From an uncultured Oscillospiraceae bacterium (lineage in GTDB: Bacteria; Bacillota; Clostridia; Oscillospirales; Ruminococcaceae), in NCBI GenBank assembly GCA_949299455.1, contig CASGAN010000001.1, positions 62,001-126,000 of the forward strand: a stretch of DNA of 64,000 nt. Direction: 5' to 3'. Below, piece by piece: positions 10,474 to 19,406 of this stretch. The translations under genes and the position numbers were made by a program. Position 1 is the stretch's first letter. Every line of letters starts with the position of its first letter. Under the pieces are notes generated by a model. That model saw only the letters and a program-made list of their open reading frames with translations, was not told the origin of the DNA and searched no databases.

Positions 10474-12597
10474 TCAACATTCTTCTTCGAGCAAAACGCG
10501 AATTTCCTCAGGTACAGAAAGCTCTGCGGGTTCACCCTGTTTTAATGTACAGGTAATCATTCCATACGGCGTCGGCAGTAAAACATGCGCCCATTCGAGG
10601 CCAAACAGCTTCGGATGCAGGCGGATCGTTTTAAATCCCGGCTCGACCATCTCAAATCCTAAGATCATTGAAGGAATCTGATACGCCGGTGTACCACCCC
10701 ATGCGTGGCTGTAGTCAAACGCATAGCCCTCTTCAGGACGGTACCATCCCTCCTGAAGTCCTTTATCACAGGTGCGCACCACGTCTTTCCACTTATCAAG
10801 CAGAGAAAAACCGTATGTTTCAAAGAGGCCGATTTTTTTGAGCGCTTCCAATACAAAATGCATAAAATATGGCTGCACGTTGGTCAGGCTGTCGTCGTTT
10901 ACCACCTGCTCCATAATCGAAACGCCTGTTTCGCGGTCGCACAATCCATACAACACCGACAGCGTATTGCTGTGTTTGGAATAGTACCGCTTATCCGGAT
11001 TCTCGGGCAGCCACTCACTCGTATGTGTCGGTGTATTGAGCCCATCAAAATAAAGCTGCCGCTGCGTATCATAAAAGCAGCGATTGTGCGCCTGTTTTAA
11101 CTGCTGTGCCCGCGAAACACAGGTGTTCGCCCATTCTGTGTCGTCAATCACCGCAAACAGCTCGGCAGCCGTTTGCAATGCACCATAGTAAAACGCATTC
11201 AAGCAGGTCTGTCCCAGCGCTTTTGGCGGATGATGCATAGAAAATCCATCCACCACCATCCAGTCAACAAACATATAATCAGGCGCATGTTCCAGCACGC
11301 CAGTGTCGCCAAGATACCCGTCAAACCGTGTGAGCAAACGGCACAGCGCGTCTTTGCAATAAAAAACGAGCCCAGCATCACCGGTAAACTGATAGACTTC
11401 TTTGATCATCTGCACCCACAGCAAACTGTATGTTGTGTGGAACATGCGTCCCTTCTGCTGAACGAGCAGATCGGCTGTACGCATCACATCAAACGCAGAC
11501 AGCCGCAAATCTCCAAAACAAAACGCCGTCATCAGCGTTTCAATATAATAATCTCCCGTACATGCGAGTGGTTCCTGATGCCGCGGGCTGTCCAAGTGAA
11601 TCGTCTGACGGCAGTTTTTAAGCGTCCATTTACACACGTCGTACACTTTTTTGAGTTCTGCATCATTGCAGTCAAACGCACCTTCCATCGTCACCGGATA
11701 GTGTGTAAAAATCAGCGACGGCTCTATGATGCACACATCGTCACTCTCATTTGTGACCTCAATCGTATACTGCCCGATGCTGTGGAACTGAAAACTCCGA
11801 TAGGAAAGATCACTTGCCGTCGTAATCGTTTCTGCCGTATAAGCGCCGTCTTTGACCTCGCGGCACTTCACAACAATCTTACATGTTCCCTGACAGGTGA
11901 CAGTGAGATTCACATAGCCTGCATAGATCTTGTCAAACAGCACCTCTGTCGCACATGTTTCATGCGCGGGCACACGGATTGTCCCATGATCCTGCGGCAA
12001 AATCTTTTCCTCACACATCATTGGAATCGGCGGCTTAACTGCATGCCAAATATCATCCACCCGCTTTGCCGGCGTCCAGTCTGTTTCACTGATCGTATTG
12101 TCAAACGTGTACGGCTGTTTATACTTTCTGTTGATTCTGCTGCTCCAATTATTATCTGTACAAATTCTCTCTGTGCTTCCGTCCGCAAAACAGACCACAC
12201 CCGCAAGGCAAAATCCACCATGTCCGCGCGAATAGTCAGAAAGTACAACCGGCGAAAGCTGTACTTGCGCAAAAAAGCGAAGCGCATTCTCGCAAACCGA
12301 AACGTCATAGGTGTTAGCATACATCTTCGGAAGCGGACGGTCCTCCAAAAAATCACCGCCGCCGCAGACAGGACCCGCTCCGACAAACTGCTCATTGAGC
12401 CACAGCCGGAACGACGTATCGCCGCACACAGTAAGCCGCACCGATTTGACCGGTTTGCCGTACGCAAATGTATGCGTAAATTCAGCAACAGCATAAGTAC
12501 TGTTTGTCCGGTCAGAAGCATGACAAAGAAACGTCGTTTGTTCGTTTGGATAGACTGCGTCATCCACCCAGATCCACGATTGCAGCTGTTCGTTCAT
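10474..12597 (-). CDS. GH78-like alpha-L-rhamnosidase
   Basis: A 707-residue protein with no signal peptide. The N-terminal third is beta-rich (lectin-like domains, WLNEQFVGAGP near residue 70); the catalytic (alpha/alpha)6 barrel follows, with HLDSPRHQEPLACTGD near 335, matching the DCPQRDERLGWTGD element of GH78 in which acidic residues are catalytic, and a C-terminal beta-sandwich with a WGGTPAYQ-type stretch near 640. The motif diverges from canonical GH78, so substrate range may differ. AGGAGG precedes the ATG; 12 bp after the YczE-like gene. Confidence 0.82.
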   Translation of the reverse strand: MNEQLQSWIWVDDAVYPNEQTTFLCHASDRTNSTYAVAEFTHTFAYGKPVKSVRLTVCGDTSFRLWLNEQFVGAGPVCGGGDFLEDRPLPKMYANTYDVSVCENALRFFAQVQLSPVVLSDYSRGHGGFCLAGVVCFADGSTERICTDNNWSSRINRKYKQPYTFDNTISETDWTPAKRVDDIWHAVKPPIPMMCEEKILPQDHGTIRVPAHETCATEVLFDKIYAGYVNLTVTCQGTCKIVVKCREVKDGAYTAETITTASDLSYRSFQFHSIGQYTIEVTNESDDVCIIEPSLIFTHYPVTMEGAFDCNDAELKKVYDVCKWTLKNCRQTIHLDSPRHQEPLACTGDYYIETLMTAFCFGDLRLSAFDVMRTADLLVQQKGRMFHTTYSLLWVQMIKEVYQFTGDAGLVFYCKDALCRLLTRFDGYLGDTGVLEHAPDYMFVDWMVVDGFSMHHPPKALGQTCLNAFYYGALQTAAELFAVIDDTEWANTCVSRAQQLKQAHNRCFYDTQRQLYFDGLNTPTHTSEWLPENPDKRYYSKHSNTLSVLYGLCDRETGVSIMEQVVNDDSLTNVQPYFMHFVLEALKKIGLFETYGFSLLDKWKDVVRTCDKGLQEGWYRPEEGYAFDYSHAWGGTPAYQIPSMILGFEMVEPGFKTIRLHPKLFGLEWAHVLLPTPYGMITCTLKQGEPAELSVPEEIRVLLEEEC

Positions 12598-12609
12598 GAC
12601 ACTCGCCTC

Positions 12610-13260
12610 CTAAGCCGCTTCTTTTTCTTTAAAAAACACGGAGAGCTTCTTTTGGAACCATGCGATTGCCGGCCCTAAGAAAAATGCAATCAGGATCGTA
12701 ATGACGCCGATCGGGCCGCCGAGCAAAAATCCGAGCACCAAAAAGCTTACATCCCATCCCATGCGCACAAATTTAAACGGGATACGCTTTATATGCGCAG
12801 ACAGAATAAACGGTACCGCGTCATACGGAGAGCCGCCCAAATCCGCGCTCAGATACGCGGATGCACCTGCCAAAAAGACAGCGAGCGCCGGAAGAAGCAA
12901 AAGCCCGCTCCAAAGAAGCTGGTCAAAAAACGCTTCGCCGATCACCCGCGTCCAAAGTCCGCTGAAAAAGTCCGCCACATAACCGACGATCACCATGTTG
13001 CCGACCGTACCAAATCCGATTTTACTCATATCAAACGCGATAATCACCAAAAACAGTACAGCCGCACAAATAAGCTGACAGTTTCCGTAGGAAATCGGAA
13101 AATGCTTTGTCAGTCCGATGACAAATCCTGTCCACGGATCGGTACCCCAGTCGATCATAATTAAAAACGAAAGTCCGAATCCCTGCACAAAGACACCCAA
13201 AAGCATCATGACAAGCCGTCTTAAAAAGAATGGCGGCCGTGCAAAACAAGTTAACTTCAT
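12610..13260 (-). CDS. YczE/YitT-type integral membrane protein
   Basis: A 216-residue hydrophobic protein with about five membrane segments and the family features GTDPWTGFVIGL near residue 37, NMVIVGYVADFFSGLW near 85 and LGGSPYDAVPF near 145. These match the YczE-like family of Firmicutes, whose function is not firmly known. The start at 13260 is taken because GAGGGG lies upstream; 49 extra in-frame upstream codons overlap the promoter and are unlikely. First gene of an operon with GH78-like and SGNH genes, so a link with sugar uptake or export is possible but unproven. Confidence 0.8.
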   Translation of the reverse strand: MKLTCFARPPFFLRRLVMMLLGVFVQGFGLSFLIMIDWGTDPWTGFVIGLTKHFPISYGNCQLICAAVLFLVIIAFDMSKIGFGTVGNMVIVGYVADFFSGLWTRVIGEAFFDQLLWSGLLLLPALAVFLAGASAYLSADLGGSPYDAVPFILSAHIKRIPFKFVRMGWDVSFLVLGFLLGGPIGVITILIAFFLGPAIAWFQKKLSVFFKEKEAA

Positions 13261-13305
13261 CTCTTTTCCCCTCTGATTCCTTATAAATTGTTTTATTCGC
13301 CGTTT

Positions 13306-13334
13306 ATTATACGAAGCAAAACAAGAAAACGCAA
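13306..13334 (-). promoter_or_regulatory. Promoter of the YczE-GH78-SGNH operon
   Basis: On the minus strand TTGCGT, 17-bp spacer and TATAAT, ending about 46 bp before the chosen ATG. It lies inside the longer upstream ORF, which supports the shorter start. Confidence 0.75.
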
Positions 13335-13364
13335 GGGGAAAAACAAAAATGAATGCAAAACGCA

Positions 13365-13398
13365 GAAAACAGCCTTGGCACACGCCAAGGCTGTTTTC
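13365..13398 (-). terminator. Terminator of the PadR-DUF1700-DUF4097 operon
   Basis: Perfect 15-bp stem GAAAACAGCCTTGGC / GCCAAGGCTGTTTTC with a 4-nt loop, 44 bp after the DUF4097 stop codon. Confidence 0.85.
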
Positions 13399-13441
13399 AT
13401 GATACAACTATGAGAAGGAAATGATATTGATATATAAGCAC

Positions 13442-14353
13442 TTATTCCGGCACCACGGAAAGATGCACATCGCCGCTCATTGTCGTCACTGTACAAATAC
13501 CGCCCGATTGCGACAACGGCACATTTGTATTGCCGCTGGTGCTCTGCACCTGAAATATCTTTTGCGAAATCAGTGTACCGGATACATCGCCGCTCACGGT
13601 TTCCACACGCAAGGAGCCGGCATCGCTCTGTTCAAACGTCACATTGCCGCTCGTAGACGAACAGGACAACTCGTTTTCCACACGGGTCTGCTTGAGATTT
13701 ACATCACCGCTTACAGTTTTCATTGTCGCCTCGCCACGAACTGTTATTGAAGAAAGAGTCAGATTGCCGCTGGTCGTAATAGCCGTGAGCGTCTGCGGAG
13801 ACGCCTGCTCAATCGAGATATTGCCGCTCACTGTACGCGCAAACAGCTCTGTTTCCATTGCTGCCGCTGATTGAATGTTTCCGCTTATATTCTCGATCGT
13901 TGCCAGTGTGAAGGAAAACGATGAAGGAACGAAAATATCGCCGCTTACTGAGCGTACATAAAGCGATTCATACGCATTCTTCGGCAGATAAACGGTTGTT
14001 TTCATCTTCTGTGTCCACACACCGATCCGCACAAGCCACTTTTGATCGTCTTCCCGTCTGACAATCAATGTGCCGTCCTGCACATAAACCGTACGAGAAA
14101 CGCCTTCACCTTCCATATAAGAAACCTTGCAGGTATTGTCGTTCGATAGTACAAATTCTACATCACTTTCCGTTTCTTCAATGCGGATATTCTGGAACGG
14201 TTCATCGATCACGGTGATCTTCTCCTGAAGCAAAACGGTCGAAAGATTTTGTACATCAAAGCCCGTATACGCAAGTGCACAAACAGAAAGGATGAGCCCA
14301 AGGAGCACCAGACCGCCTGCCACAATCAACCATACTTTTTTTGCTGTTCTCAT
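13442..14353 (-). CDS. DUF4097-family beta-solenoid protein, membrane anchored
   Basis: A 303-residue protein: N-terminal membrane segment (about residues 7-28), a linker, then a repetitive beta-solenoid in which VSGDV-like and TSGNV-like rungs alternate (VSGDIFV, ISGNIQS, VSGNISI, TSGNLTL, VSGDVNL, TSGNVTF, VSGDVSG, TSGNTNV, MSGDVHL). This is the DUF4097/DUF4098 family, often encoded beside PadR and HAAS proteins and linked to envelope stress. The ATG overlaps the upstream stop as ATGA, so I reject the 21-codon longer ORF. No catalytic residues are evident. Confidence 0.88.
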   Translation of the reverse strand: MRTAKKVWLIVAGGLVLLGLILSVCALAYTGFDVQNLSTVLLQEKITVIDEPFQNIRIEETESDVEFVLSNDNTCKVSYMEGEGVSRTVYVQDGTLIVRREDDQKWLVRIGVWTQKMKTTVYLPKNAYESLYVRSVSGDIFVPSSFSFTLATIENISGNIQSAAAMETELFARTVSGNISIEQASPQTLTAITTSGNLTLSSITVRGEATMKTVSGDVNLKQTRVENELSCSSTSGNVTFEQSDAGSLRVETVSGDVSGTLISQKIFQVQSTSGNTNVPLSQSGGICTVTTMSGDVHLSVVPE

Positions 14354-14952
14354 TCTGCATCTCCTCTCCGCCAAAAATAACGTCCAATCCACAGCCACAT
14401 GGTTCTGCTCAGCCAAACAACACCTTTTGCAACCTGGTTACAGCCAAAGAACGAGAAAATTGCAAGCCCGGCGCACAGAAGTCCACCGCCCAGAAAGAGC
14501 ACCGCCTGAATGGCATCCGCACGGAAGCCAAATGCAACACATCCGAGAATTCCGCCCAATGCACCGGCTGCAAATGAAGCAACCACAGTATAAAGCGATA
14601 TCACCACTGCCCAAATTGTAACATAAACAGATACCAAGACAGATGCCGCAGTAATCAGCAGCGGAAACCAAAGCGGCGAACCCAAAATCAGCAGCACAAT
14701 TTTCCATACTTCCATCGATTTTCTCGGTGCAGGTTCGTCTTCGGTCTGGTCTTGTACCGGCACATCCGCAAGAATCTGCGCACTCACCTCTTCCACCGAA
14801 CCGAGTGTTTCCACGGCTTCCTCTTCCGTCATGCCGTTTTCCATATAATCGTCGATCATCTCACTGTAATATGCAAGCGACTGCGCAACATCCTGCTCCG
14901 GCAGTTCGGCAAGCGTTTGAGAAAGCGATGACAGAAATTCATTCTTCGTCAT
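14350..14952 (-). CDS. HAAS/DUF1700-domain membrane protein
   Basis: A 200-residue protein. The first about 60 residues (MTKNEFLSSLSQTLAELP, then a YYSEMIDDYMENGMTEEEAV stretch) form the helical HAAS signalling domain of DUF1700; the rest has four hydrophobic segments. These proteins occur between PadR regulators and DUF4097 proteins. Start at 14952 has GGGAGG upstream and overlaps the padR-like gene by 14 bp, showing translational coupling. Fourteen further upstream codons exist but lack a ribosome-binding site. Confidence 0.88.
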   Translation of the reverse strand: MTKNEFLSSLSQTLAELPEQDVAQSLAYYSEMIDDYMENGMTEEEAVETLGSVEEVSAQILADVPVQDQTEDEPAPRKSMEVWKIVLLILGSPLWFPLLITAASVLVSVYVTIWAVVISLYTVVASFAAGALGGILGCVAFGFRADAIQAVLFLGGGLLCAGLAIFSFFGCNQVAKGVVWLSRTMWLWIGRYFWRRGDAE

Positions 14953-15265
14953 TTCCCTGTTCCTCCCTGACAACAAATTGATAGATGGAAACAATCTCTT
15001 TCCATTCCTGTTTAAAATCCTCGATGCGTTTTAGCCCAAGCGGTGTAATGTGATAGTATTTACGAAGCCGACCGCCGTGTTCTGCCGTCCAAACCGTCAA
15101 ATAAGATACCGCTTCGAGCCGGCGCAGAATCGGATAGAGTGTTGATTCCGAGATCTGCACATACGGCTTCATATCCTTGATGATCTGATACCCGTAGGAA
15201 TCCTCATTTTTAATTGCGGCAAGGACGCAAACATCCAACAGACCGCGTTTTAATTGAATATCCAT
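14939..15265 (-). CDS. PadR-family transcriptional regulator
   Basis: A 108-residue winged-helix protein of the short PadR group, starting MDIQLKRGLLDVCVLAAI, with YGYQIIKDM in helix 2, STLYPILRRLE in the recognition helix and GGRLRKYYHITPLG in the wing. PadR proteins usually repress their own operon. The 7-bp inverted repeat inside its promoter is a natural operator. AGGGAGG precedes the ATG. First gene of a three-gene operon. Confidence 0.93.
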   Translation of the reverse strand: MDIQLKRGLLDVCVLAAIKNEDSYGYQIIKDMKPYVQISESTLYPILRRLEAVSYLTVWTAEHGGRLRKYYHITPLGLKRIEDFKQEWKEIVSIYQFVVREEQGNDEE

Positions 15266-15285
15266 CCTATACCTCCCTTTGCGTT

Positions 15286-15316
15286 ATACTATATACCGCA
15301 TAGTATTGTTTGTCAA
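15286..15316 (-). promoter_or_regulatory. Promoter with embedded palindromic operator (PadR autoregulation)
   Basis: Minus-strand promoter TTGACA (15311-15316), 17-bp spacer, TATAGT (15288-15293). A perfect inverted repeat ATACTAT-7 nt-ATAGTAT spans 15286-15306, covering most of the spacer and the -10 box. A dimeric repressor bound there would block polymerase, fitting PadR autorepression. Confidence 0.8.
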
Positions 15317-15341
15317 GCATTTTATTAAAAAAACGCATAAA

Positions 15342-15370
15342 AAAACAGCAGGGAAGTTCCCTGCTGTTTT
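15342..15370 (-). terminator. Terminator of murC
   Basis: 13-bp stem AAAACAGCAGGGA / TCCCTGCTGTTTT, 3-nt loop, followed on the minus strand by a run of Ts. Confidence 0.88.
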
Positions 15371-15382
15371 CATTCGATTTAC

Positions 15383-16777
15383 TTATTCGCCGAACTTTTC
15401 GTGAAGTCCTTTGACGATCTTTTTCGCGGCTTTATAGATATCACCGCAGCCGAGTGTAATGATTAAATCTCCCGGCTTTGCTTCTTTTACGACGTAATCG
15501 GCAATCTCATCGAATGTGTCAAACCAGACGCATCCCGGAATTTTTTCGCCGAGATCGCGGCTGTAGATACCGATCGTATTTTTCTCGCGGCTGCCCATGA
15601 TTTCCGACAGCACAACATGGTCGGCAATCGACAGCACCTCTGCAAATTCATTGAGAAGCGCTTTTGTACGCGAATACGTGAACGGCTGGTGCACGGCAAT
15701 TACGCGCGAAAAATGCATCGATTTTGCCGCTTCGAGCGTTGCACGCACCTCGGTCGGATGGTGGGCATAGTCGTCTGCAACCGTCACGCCGCCAACGTGA
15801 CCGAGTACCTCAAACCGGCGGCCTGCACCGTGGAACACGGCGAGTCCCTGTTTTGCCTGTTCAAAGGTCGCACCGGCTTTCATTGCCGCAATGACTGCCG
15901 CGGTTGCATTCAGCACGTTATGCTTGCCCGGTACATGTAAGTCAAGCACGCCGAGCGCTTCGCCCTTGTGCATGAGCGTAAAGGTCGTGTGAATACCCTC
16001 ATGCAGCTCGATATTTTGCGGGTAATATTCGTTTTCTTCCGAATAACCGTAAAACGTGATCGGCTTTTCAATACCCTCTAATGCACGGCGGACTTTTTCG
16101 TCGTCGCCGAACGCGATGATTTCTTTGCTCGTCATCGCACAGAACGTGTGGAACGAGTGAATCAGGTTGTCGATCGTTTTAAAATAGTCCAAATGGTCGT
16201 TGTCGATATTCAAAAGAATCGTCGTATCCGGCGAGAGCTTTAAGAACGTATCGACAAACTCGCACGACTCGCACACCATGCGCTCGCTTTTTCCGACACG
16301 GCCGTTGCCGCCGATGCTCGGGAGTTTTCCGCCGATGACTGCCGTCGGGTCAAGTCCCGCGTCGATCAGAATTTCGGTGAGCATTGCGGATGTCGTCGTT
16401 TTGCCGTGGGTGCCGCAGACACACAGCGCATTGTCATAGCACTGGGTGAGAATGCCGAGCATGACGCTTCGTTCAATGCACGGCACACCGCTTGCTTTTG
16501 CGGCAATCAGTTCTTCGTTATCGCTCATGATTGCGGCGGTATATACGATCAAATCCGCGCCCTCAATATTTTCGGCGCGCTGTCCCATCATGACCGGAAT
16601 GCCGAGCGCACGCACAAGCGCCAGCGTATCGGTTTCATTGTTGTCCGATCCGGTCAGGTAATAGCCTTTATCGTGCAGAATCTGTGCAATCGGAAACATA
16701 CCCGATCCGCCGATGCCGATGAAATGGATATGTTTTTTATTGTTTAAGAGCGCAGGGCTCATGACAGGCTCATTCAT
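15383..16777 (-). CDS. murC: UDP-N-acetylmuramate--L-alanine ligase
   Basis: A 464-residue enzyme adding L-Ala to UDP-MurNAc with ATP, the first peptide step of peptidoglycan synthesis. Seen: N-terminal Rossmann motif HFIGIGGSGM (about 18-27), the ATP-binding CGTHGKTTTSAML (about 121-133), a DNDHLDYF segment near 196 and HHPTEVRATLEAA near 345. Length fits the family. An alternative start five codons in is possible. Transcribed alone between a likely TATAAT promoter (-10 at 16810-16815) and a terminator. Confidence 0.97.
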   Translation of the reverse strand: MNEPVMSPALLNNKKHIHFIGIGGSGMFPIAQILHDKGYYLTGSDNNETDTLALVRALGIPVMMGQRAENIEGADLIVYTAAIMSDNEELIAAKASGVPCIERSVMLGILTQCYDNALCVCGTHGKTTTSAMLTEILIDAGLDPTAVIGGKLPSIGGNGRVGKSERMVCESCEFVDTFLKLSPDTTILLNIDNDHLDYFKTIDNLIHSFHTFCAMTSKEIIAFGDDEKVRRALEGIEKPITFYGYSEENEYYPQNIELHEGIHTTFTLMHKGEALGVLDLHVPGKHNVLNATAAVIAAMKAGATFEQAKQGLAVFHGAGRRFEVLGHVGGVTVADDYAHHPTEVRATLEAAKSMHFSRVIAVHQPFTYSRTKALLNEFAEVLSIADHVVLSEIMGSREKNTIGIYSRDLGEKIPGCVWFDTFDEIADYVVKEAKPGDLIITLGCGDIYKAAKKIVKGLHEKFGE

Positions 16778-16966
16778 GATTTCATTCTTCTTTCTGCCGT
16801 TTTTCTTTTATTATAGTGCATCTTTTGAAAAAAAGAAACCGTTTTTTGTCATTCGAATCGGTGGTGTATAAAAGTTTTCAAATTGTCCAACACTGTGGTT
16901 ATCACCGGGCGGCTGCCGACATCCATCCGGAACAACATCTTTTGTCGGAGAAACGGAGCAACAACC

Positions 16967-17230
16967 ATGTTAAACATCACAGATGTGAGAATCCGCAAAT
17001 TACTGCACGACGGACGGCTGCGCGCCATCGTTTCCGTCACATTTGACAACGCGATCGCACTCCATGACCTAAAAGTCATCGAAGGGCCGAACCGGCTGTT
17101 TGTCGCCATGCCGAGCCGAAAGGACGAATCCGGCACCTACCGCGACATCGTGCACCCGATTTCCAAGGGAAACCGTGCCCAGATCGAGCACGCCGTTTTA
17201 GCGCAGTACGAAACCGCCGTTTCGTGCTGA
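16967..17230 (+). CDS. spoVG: Septation/regulatory protein SpoVG
   Basis: An 87-residue protein reading MLNITDVRIRKLL, then an LRAIVSVTFDNAIALHDLKV stretch and PSRKDESGTYRDIVHPIS: the SpoVG family, a small nucleic-acid-binding regulator linked to septation and sporulation in Bacilli. Start at 16967 is chosen from GGAG 9 nt upstream; an in-frame longer ORF from 16883 has no ribosome-binding site. Divergent from murC. A weak GC-rich hairpin (17236-17252) follows. Confidence 0.93.
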   Translation: MLNITDVRIRKLLHDGRLRAIVSVTFDNAIALHDLKVIEGPNRLFVAMPSRKDESGTYRDIVHPISKGNRAQIEHAVLAQYETAVSC

Positions 17231-17252
17231 ACAACTGCCGGAGCTTCCGGCA

Positions 17253-18377
17253 TTACATCGAAAGCTTTGCAAACACCGATGAAAGAATCGCATTCGACAC
17301 GAGAAAGCCCTCCGGTGTAAAGCGAAGCCTGCTTCCATCCCGTACCACATAGCCCGCTTGTTCATACGGACTAAATGCGCGCAGGAATGATGCTTGAGTC
17401 ATCGAAAACCGTTTGCAATAGCCTAAAACATCGACGCCTTCTGTCAAACGCATGGCAAGCATGAGCACTTCCTCGGCATCGCAGGCGATTTCCTCTTCCA
17501 TGACGACGTCACCATGCGTTCCGGCAAGTGCGTTTGTACAAAACAGTGCACGGTCCGGCTTTGAGGCAAAACGCCGCCCGTTTACGCACGAATGCGCCGC
17601 CGGTCCGATGCCGATATACGGCTCGCACCGCCAGTATTTTAAATTGTGCACGCTCTTAAATCCCGGACGTGCAAAATTCGAGATTTCATACTGAAAAAAG
17701 CCGTGTGATTCGAGCGTTTCGACCGTTTTTAAATACATCTGCGCCGCCGTGTCCTCATCGGGACAGCGGTCGCAAAGCGTTTCATCTGCCGCATACGGCG
17801 TACCCGGCTCAATTTTTAACAGATACGATGACAAATGCGAAATCGGAAGCGACACGGCGGTTTGCAGTGACGCAGAAAGTGAATCGATCGTCTGACCGGG
17901 TGTGCCGAGCATCAGATCAATCGAGAGATTCGTGATCCCCGCGTCATACGCGTCGTTCACGGCCTGAACTGCGCGCGCGGATGTATGCACCCGCCCGAGT
18001 GACAAAAGCTCCCCATCGTCAAACGACTGCACGCCGATCGACAGCCGGTTTATCCCTGCCGCACGGTATTCCTGCACCCGCTCTTTTCGCACGACATTCG
18101 GGTTTGTTTCCATCGTGATTTCACCGCGCACCTCTGCCCGAGAAGAAAGTGCGTCGAGCATTTTTCCGATCTGTGCGGGCGAGAGCAGTCCCGGCGTGCC
18201 GCCGCCGAAATAGACGCTGTCCACCTGCTCGCCCGGAACCATCCAGTCCCGAATCCGTGCGCAAACCGCTTCGACATATTCCTCTGCCGCCTGCGACGAA
18301 TACGCACCCGAATAAAAATCGCAGTACGGACACTTTTTCGCACAAAACGGCACATGGATATAGACCCCGAGGCTCAT
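17253..18377 (-). CDS. hemW: Radical SAM heme chaperone HemW-like
   Basis: A 374-residue protein with the radical-SAM cluster CAKKCPYC (Cys12, Cys16, Cys19), followed by YFGGGTPGLL and METNP motifs and the C-terminal HemW domain (KYWRCEPYIGIGPAAHS). HemW proteins were formerly called oxygen-independent coproporphyrinogen oxidases and act in heme insertion; CPYCDF rather than the HemN-type pattern supports HemW. Its ATG overlaps the rsmA stop (ATGA), giving an rsmA-hemW unit. Confidence 0.9.
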   Translation of the reverse strand: MSLGVYIHVPFCAKKCPYCDFYSGAYSSQAAEEYVEAVCARIRDWMVPGEQVDSVYFGGGTPGLLSPAQIGKMLDALSSRAEVRGEITMETNPNVVRKERVQEYRAAGINRLSIGVQSFDDGELLSLGRVHTSARAVQAVNDAYDAGITNLSIDLMLGTPGQTIDSLSASLQTAVSLPISHLSSYLLKIEPGTPYAADETLCDRCPDEDTAAQMYLKTVETLESHGFFQYEISNFARPGFKSVHNLKYWRCEPYIGIGPAAHSCVNGRRFASKPDRALFCTNALAGTHGDVVMEEEIACDAEEVLMLAMRLTEGVDVLGYCKRFSMTQASFLRAFSPYEQAGYVVRDGSRLRFTPEGFLVSNAILSSVFAKLSM

Positions 18378-19237
18378 CCCCTTGCCTCCAGCAGTTTGTC
18401 CGCAAGGGATGCAAACTGGCTAAGGCTTAGCTCCTCCGCACGGGCGGTGGCGGTTAAGCCGCAGGAAGAAAGCGCGTCAATCACCGACTGTTTTTTGATG
18501 CCGAGCGACGCGGACAGCGGATTCGGCAGTGTTTTCCGCCGCTGAGAAAACGCCGCGTGCACCACTTTGAAAAACCACGCTTCGTCCGCTGTTTCTACCG
18601 GCGGTGTTTTCCGGATGGAAAGCCGGATGACCGCCGAATCGACGTTCGGTGCCGGGAAAAAGCTCCCGCGGGACACCTGAAACAGCACTTCCGGTTCGCT
18701 GTAGTACTGCACTGCCGCGGTGACCGCGCCGCAATGTCTTGATCCCATCGGCGCACACAGCCGCTGTGCCGCTTCTTTCTGCACCATGACAGTCACCGAC
18801 TCCACCGGCAGACGTCCCTCAAGCAGACGCATCACAATCGGCGAGGTGACGTAATAAGGCAGGTTTGCGCAGACGCACACCCCCATGCCTGCAAACTCCT
18901 CACGAATGAGCGCGTGCAGATCGACGTCCATGACATCGGAATGCACAAGTTTGATATTGTCATAGCCCGCAAGCGTTTCATTCAAAACGGGAAACAGGCT
19001 GTCGTCGATTTCGATCACAACGACCTTGTCCGCTCGTTTGGCAAGTTCCACAGTGAGCACGCCGAAGCCCGCGCCGATTTCAATGACGCCGACACCCGGT
19101 TTTGCACCGCCCAATTCTGCCATACGCGGACACACGCTCGGGTTAATGAGAAAATTCTGCCCGAGCGATTTTGAAAATGAAAAGCCGTGCCGTTCGCAGA
19201 GCGATTTAATGACACCGATATTTGAAAGGTTTTCCAT
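18374..19237 (-). CDS. rsmA: 16S rRNA (adenine1518/1519-N6)-dimethyltransferase
   Basis: A 287-residue SAM-dependent enzyme that dimethylates two adenines in helix 45 of 16S rRNA. Seen: SKSLGQNFLINPSV near the N-terminus, SAM motif VIEIGAGFGVLT, and the catalytic NLPYYVTSPIV. Start at 19237 (MENLSNIGVIK) has GAGG 9 nt upstream; a longer ORF reads through the promoter. The promoter, ribosome-binding site and first 11 codons lie in a 99-bp block repeated exactly 1508 bp away (20712-20810), the left edge of an inserted cassette. Confidence 0.96.
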   Translation of the reverse strand: MENLSNIGVIKSLCERHGFSFSKSLGQNFLINPSVCPRMAELGGAKPGVGVIEIGAGFGVLTVELAKRADKVVVIEIDDSLFPVLNETLAGYDNIKLVHSDVMDVDLHALIREEFAGMGVCVCANLPYYVTSPIVMRLLEGRLPVESVTVMVQKEAAQRLCAPMGSRHCGAVTAAVQYYSEPEVLFQVSRGSFFPAPNVDSAVIRLSIRKTPPVETADEAWFFKVVHAAFSQRRKTLPNPLSASLGIKKQSVIDALSSCGLTATARAEELSLSQFASLADKLLEARG

Positions 19238-19302
19238 AGTAATGATCCTCATTCCGTTTGATTCTCTTTTTATTGTACCACACGCACAGAAAAGAAGCAA
19301 AG
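19204..19302. repeat. 99-bp direct repeat, copy A (attached to rsmA)
   Basis: Identical over all 99 bases to 20712-20810. It covers the first 34 nt of rsmA, its ribosome-binding site and its whole sigma-A promoter. The flanking bases differ at both ends. The two copies bracket 1409 bp that is foreign in composition. Confidence 0.97.
19272..19300 (-). promoter_or_regulatory. Promoter of rsmA
   Basis: Minus-strand TTGCTT, 17-bp spacer, TACAAT. The -35 box ends two bases from the edge of the 99-bp repeat, so the repeat just contains a complete promoter. Confidence 0.75.
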
Positions 19303-19406
19303 GCGGCGAATGTTTAAACTGTAACATCGTATTTTTTATCGCAGAGAAAAACGCAATGATAAACTTATGATTTTATAGTATTATATAATCATTTCCAATA
19401 TTTTTA

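Noticed and set aside
11173..12678. 501-codon plus-strand ORF antisense to the GH78-like gene
   Set aside because: It is the mirror of a well-supported rhamnosidase frame, has no ribosome-binding site, and its translation is Arg/Cys/His-rich with no domain.
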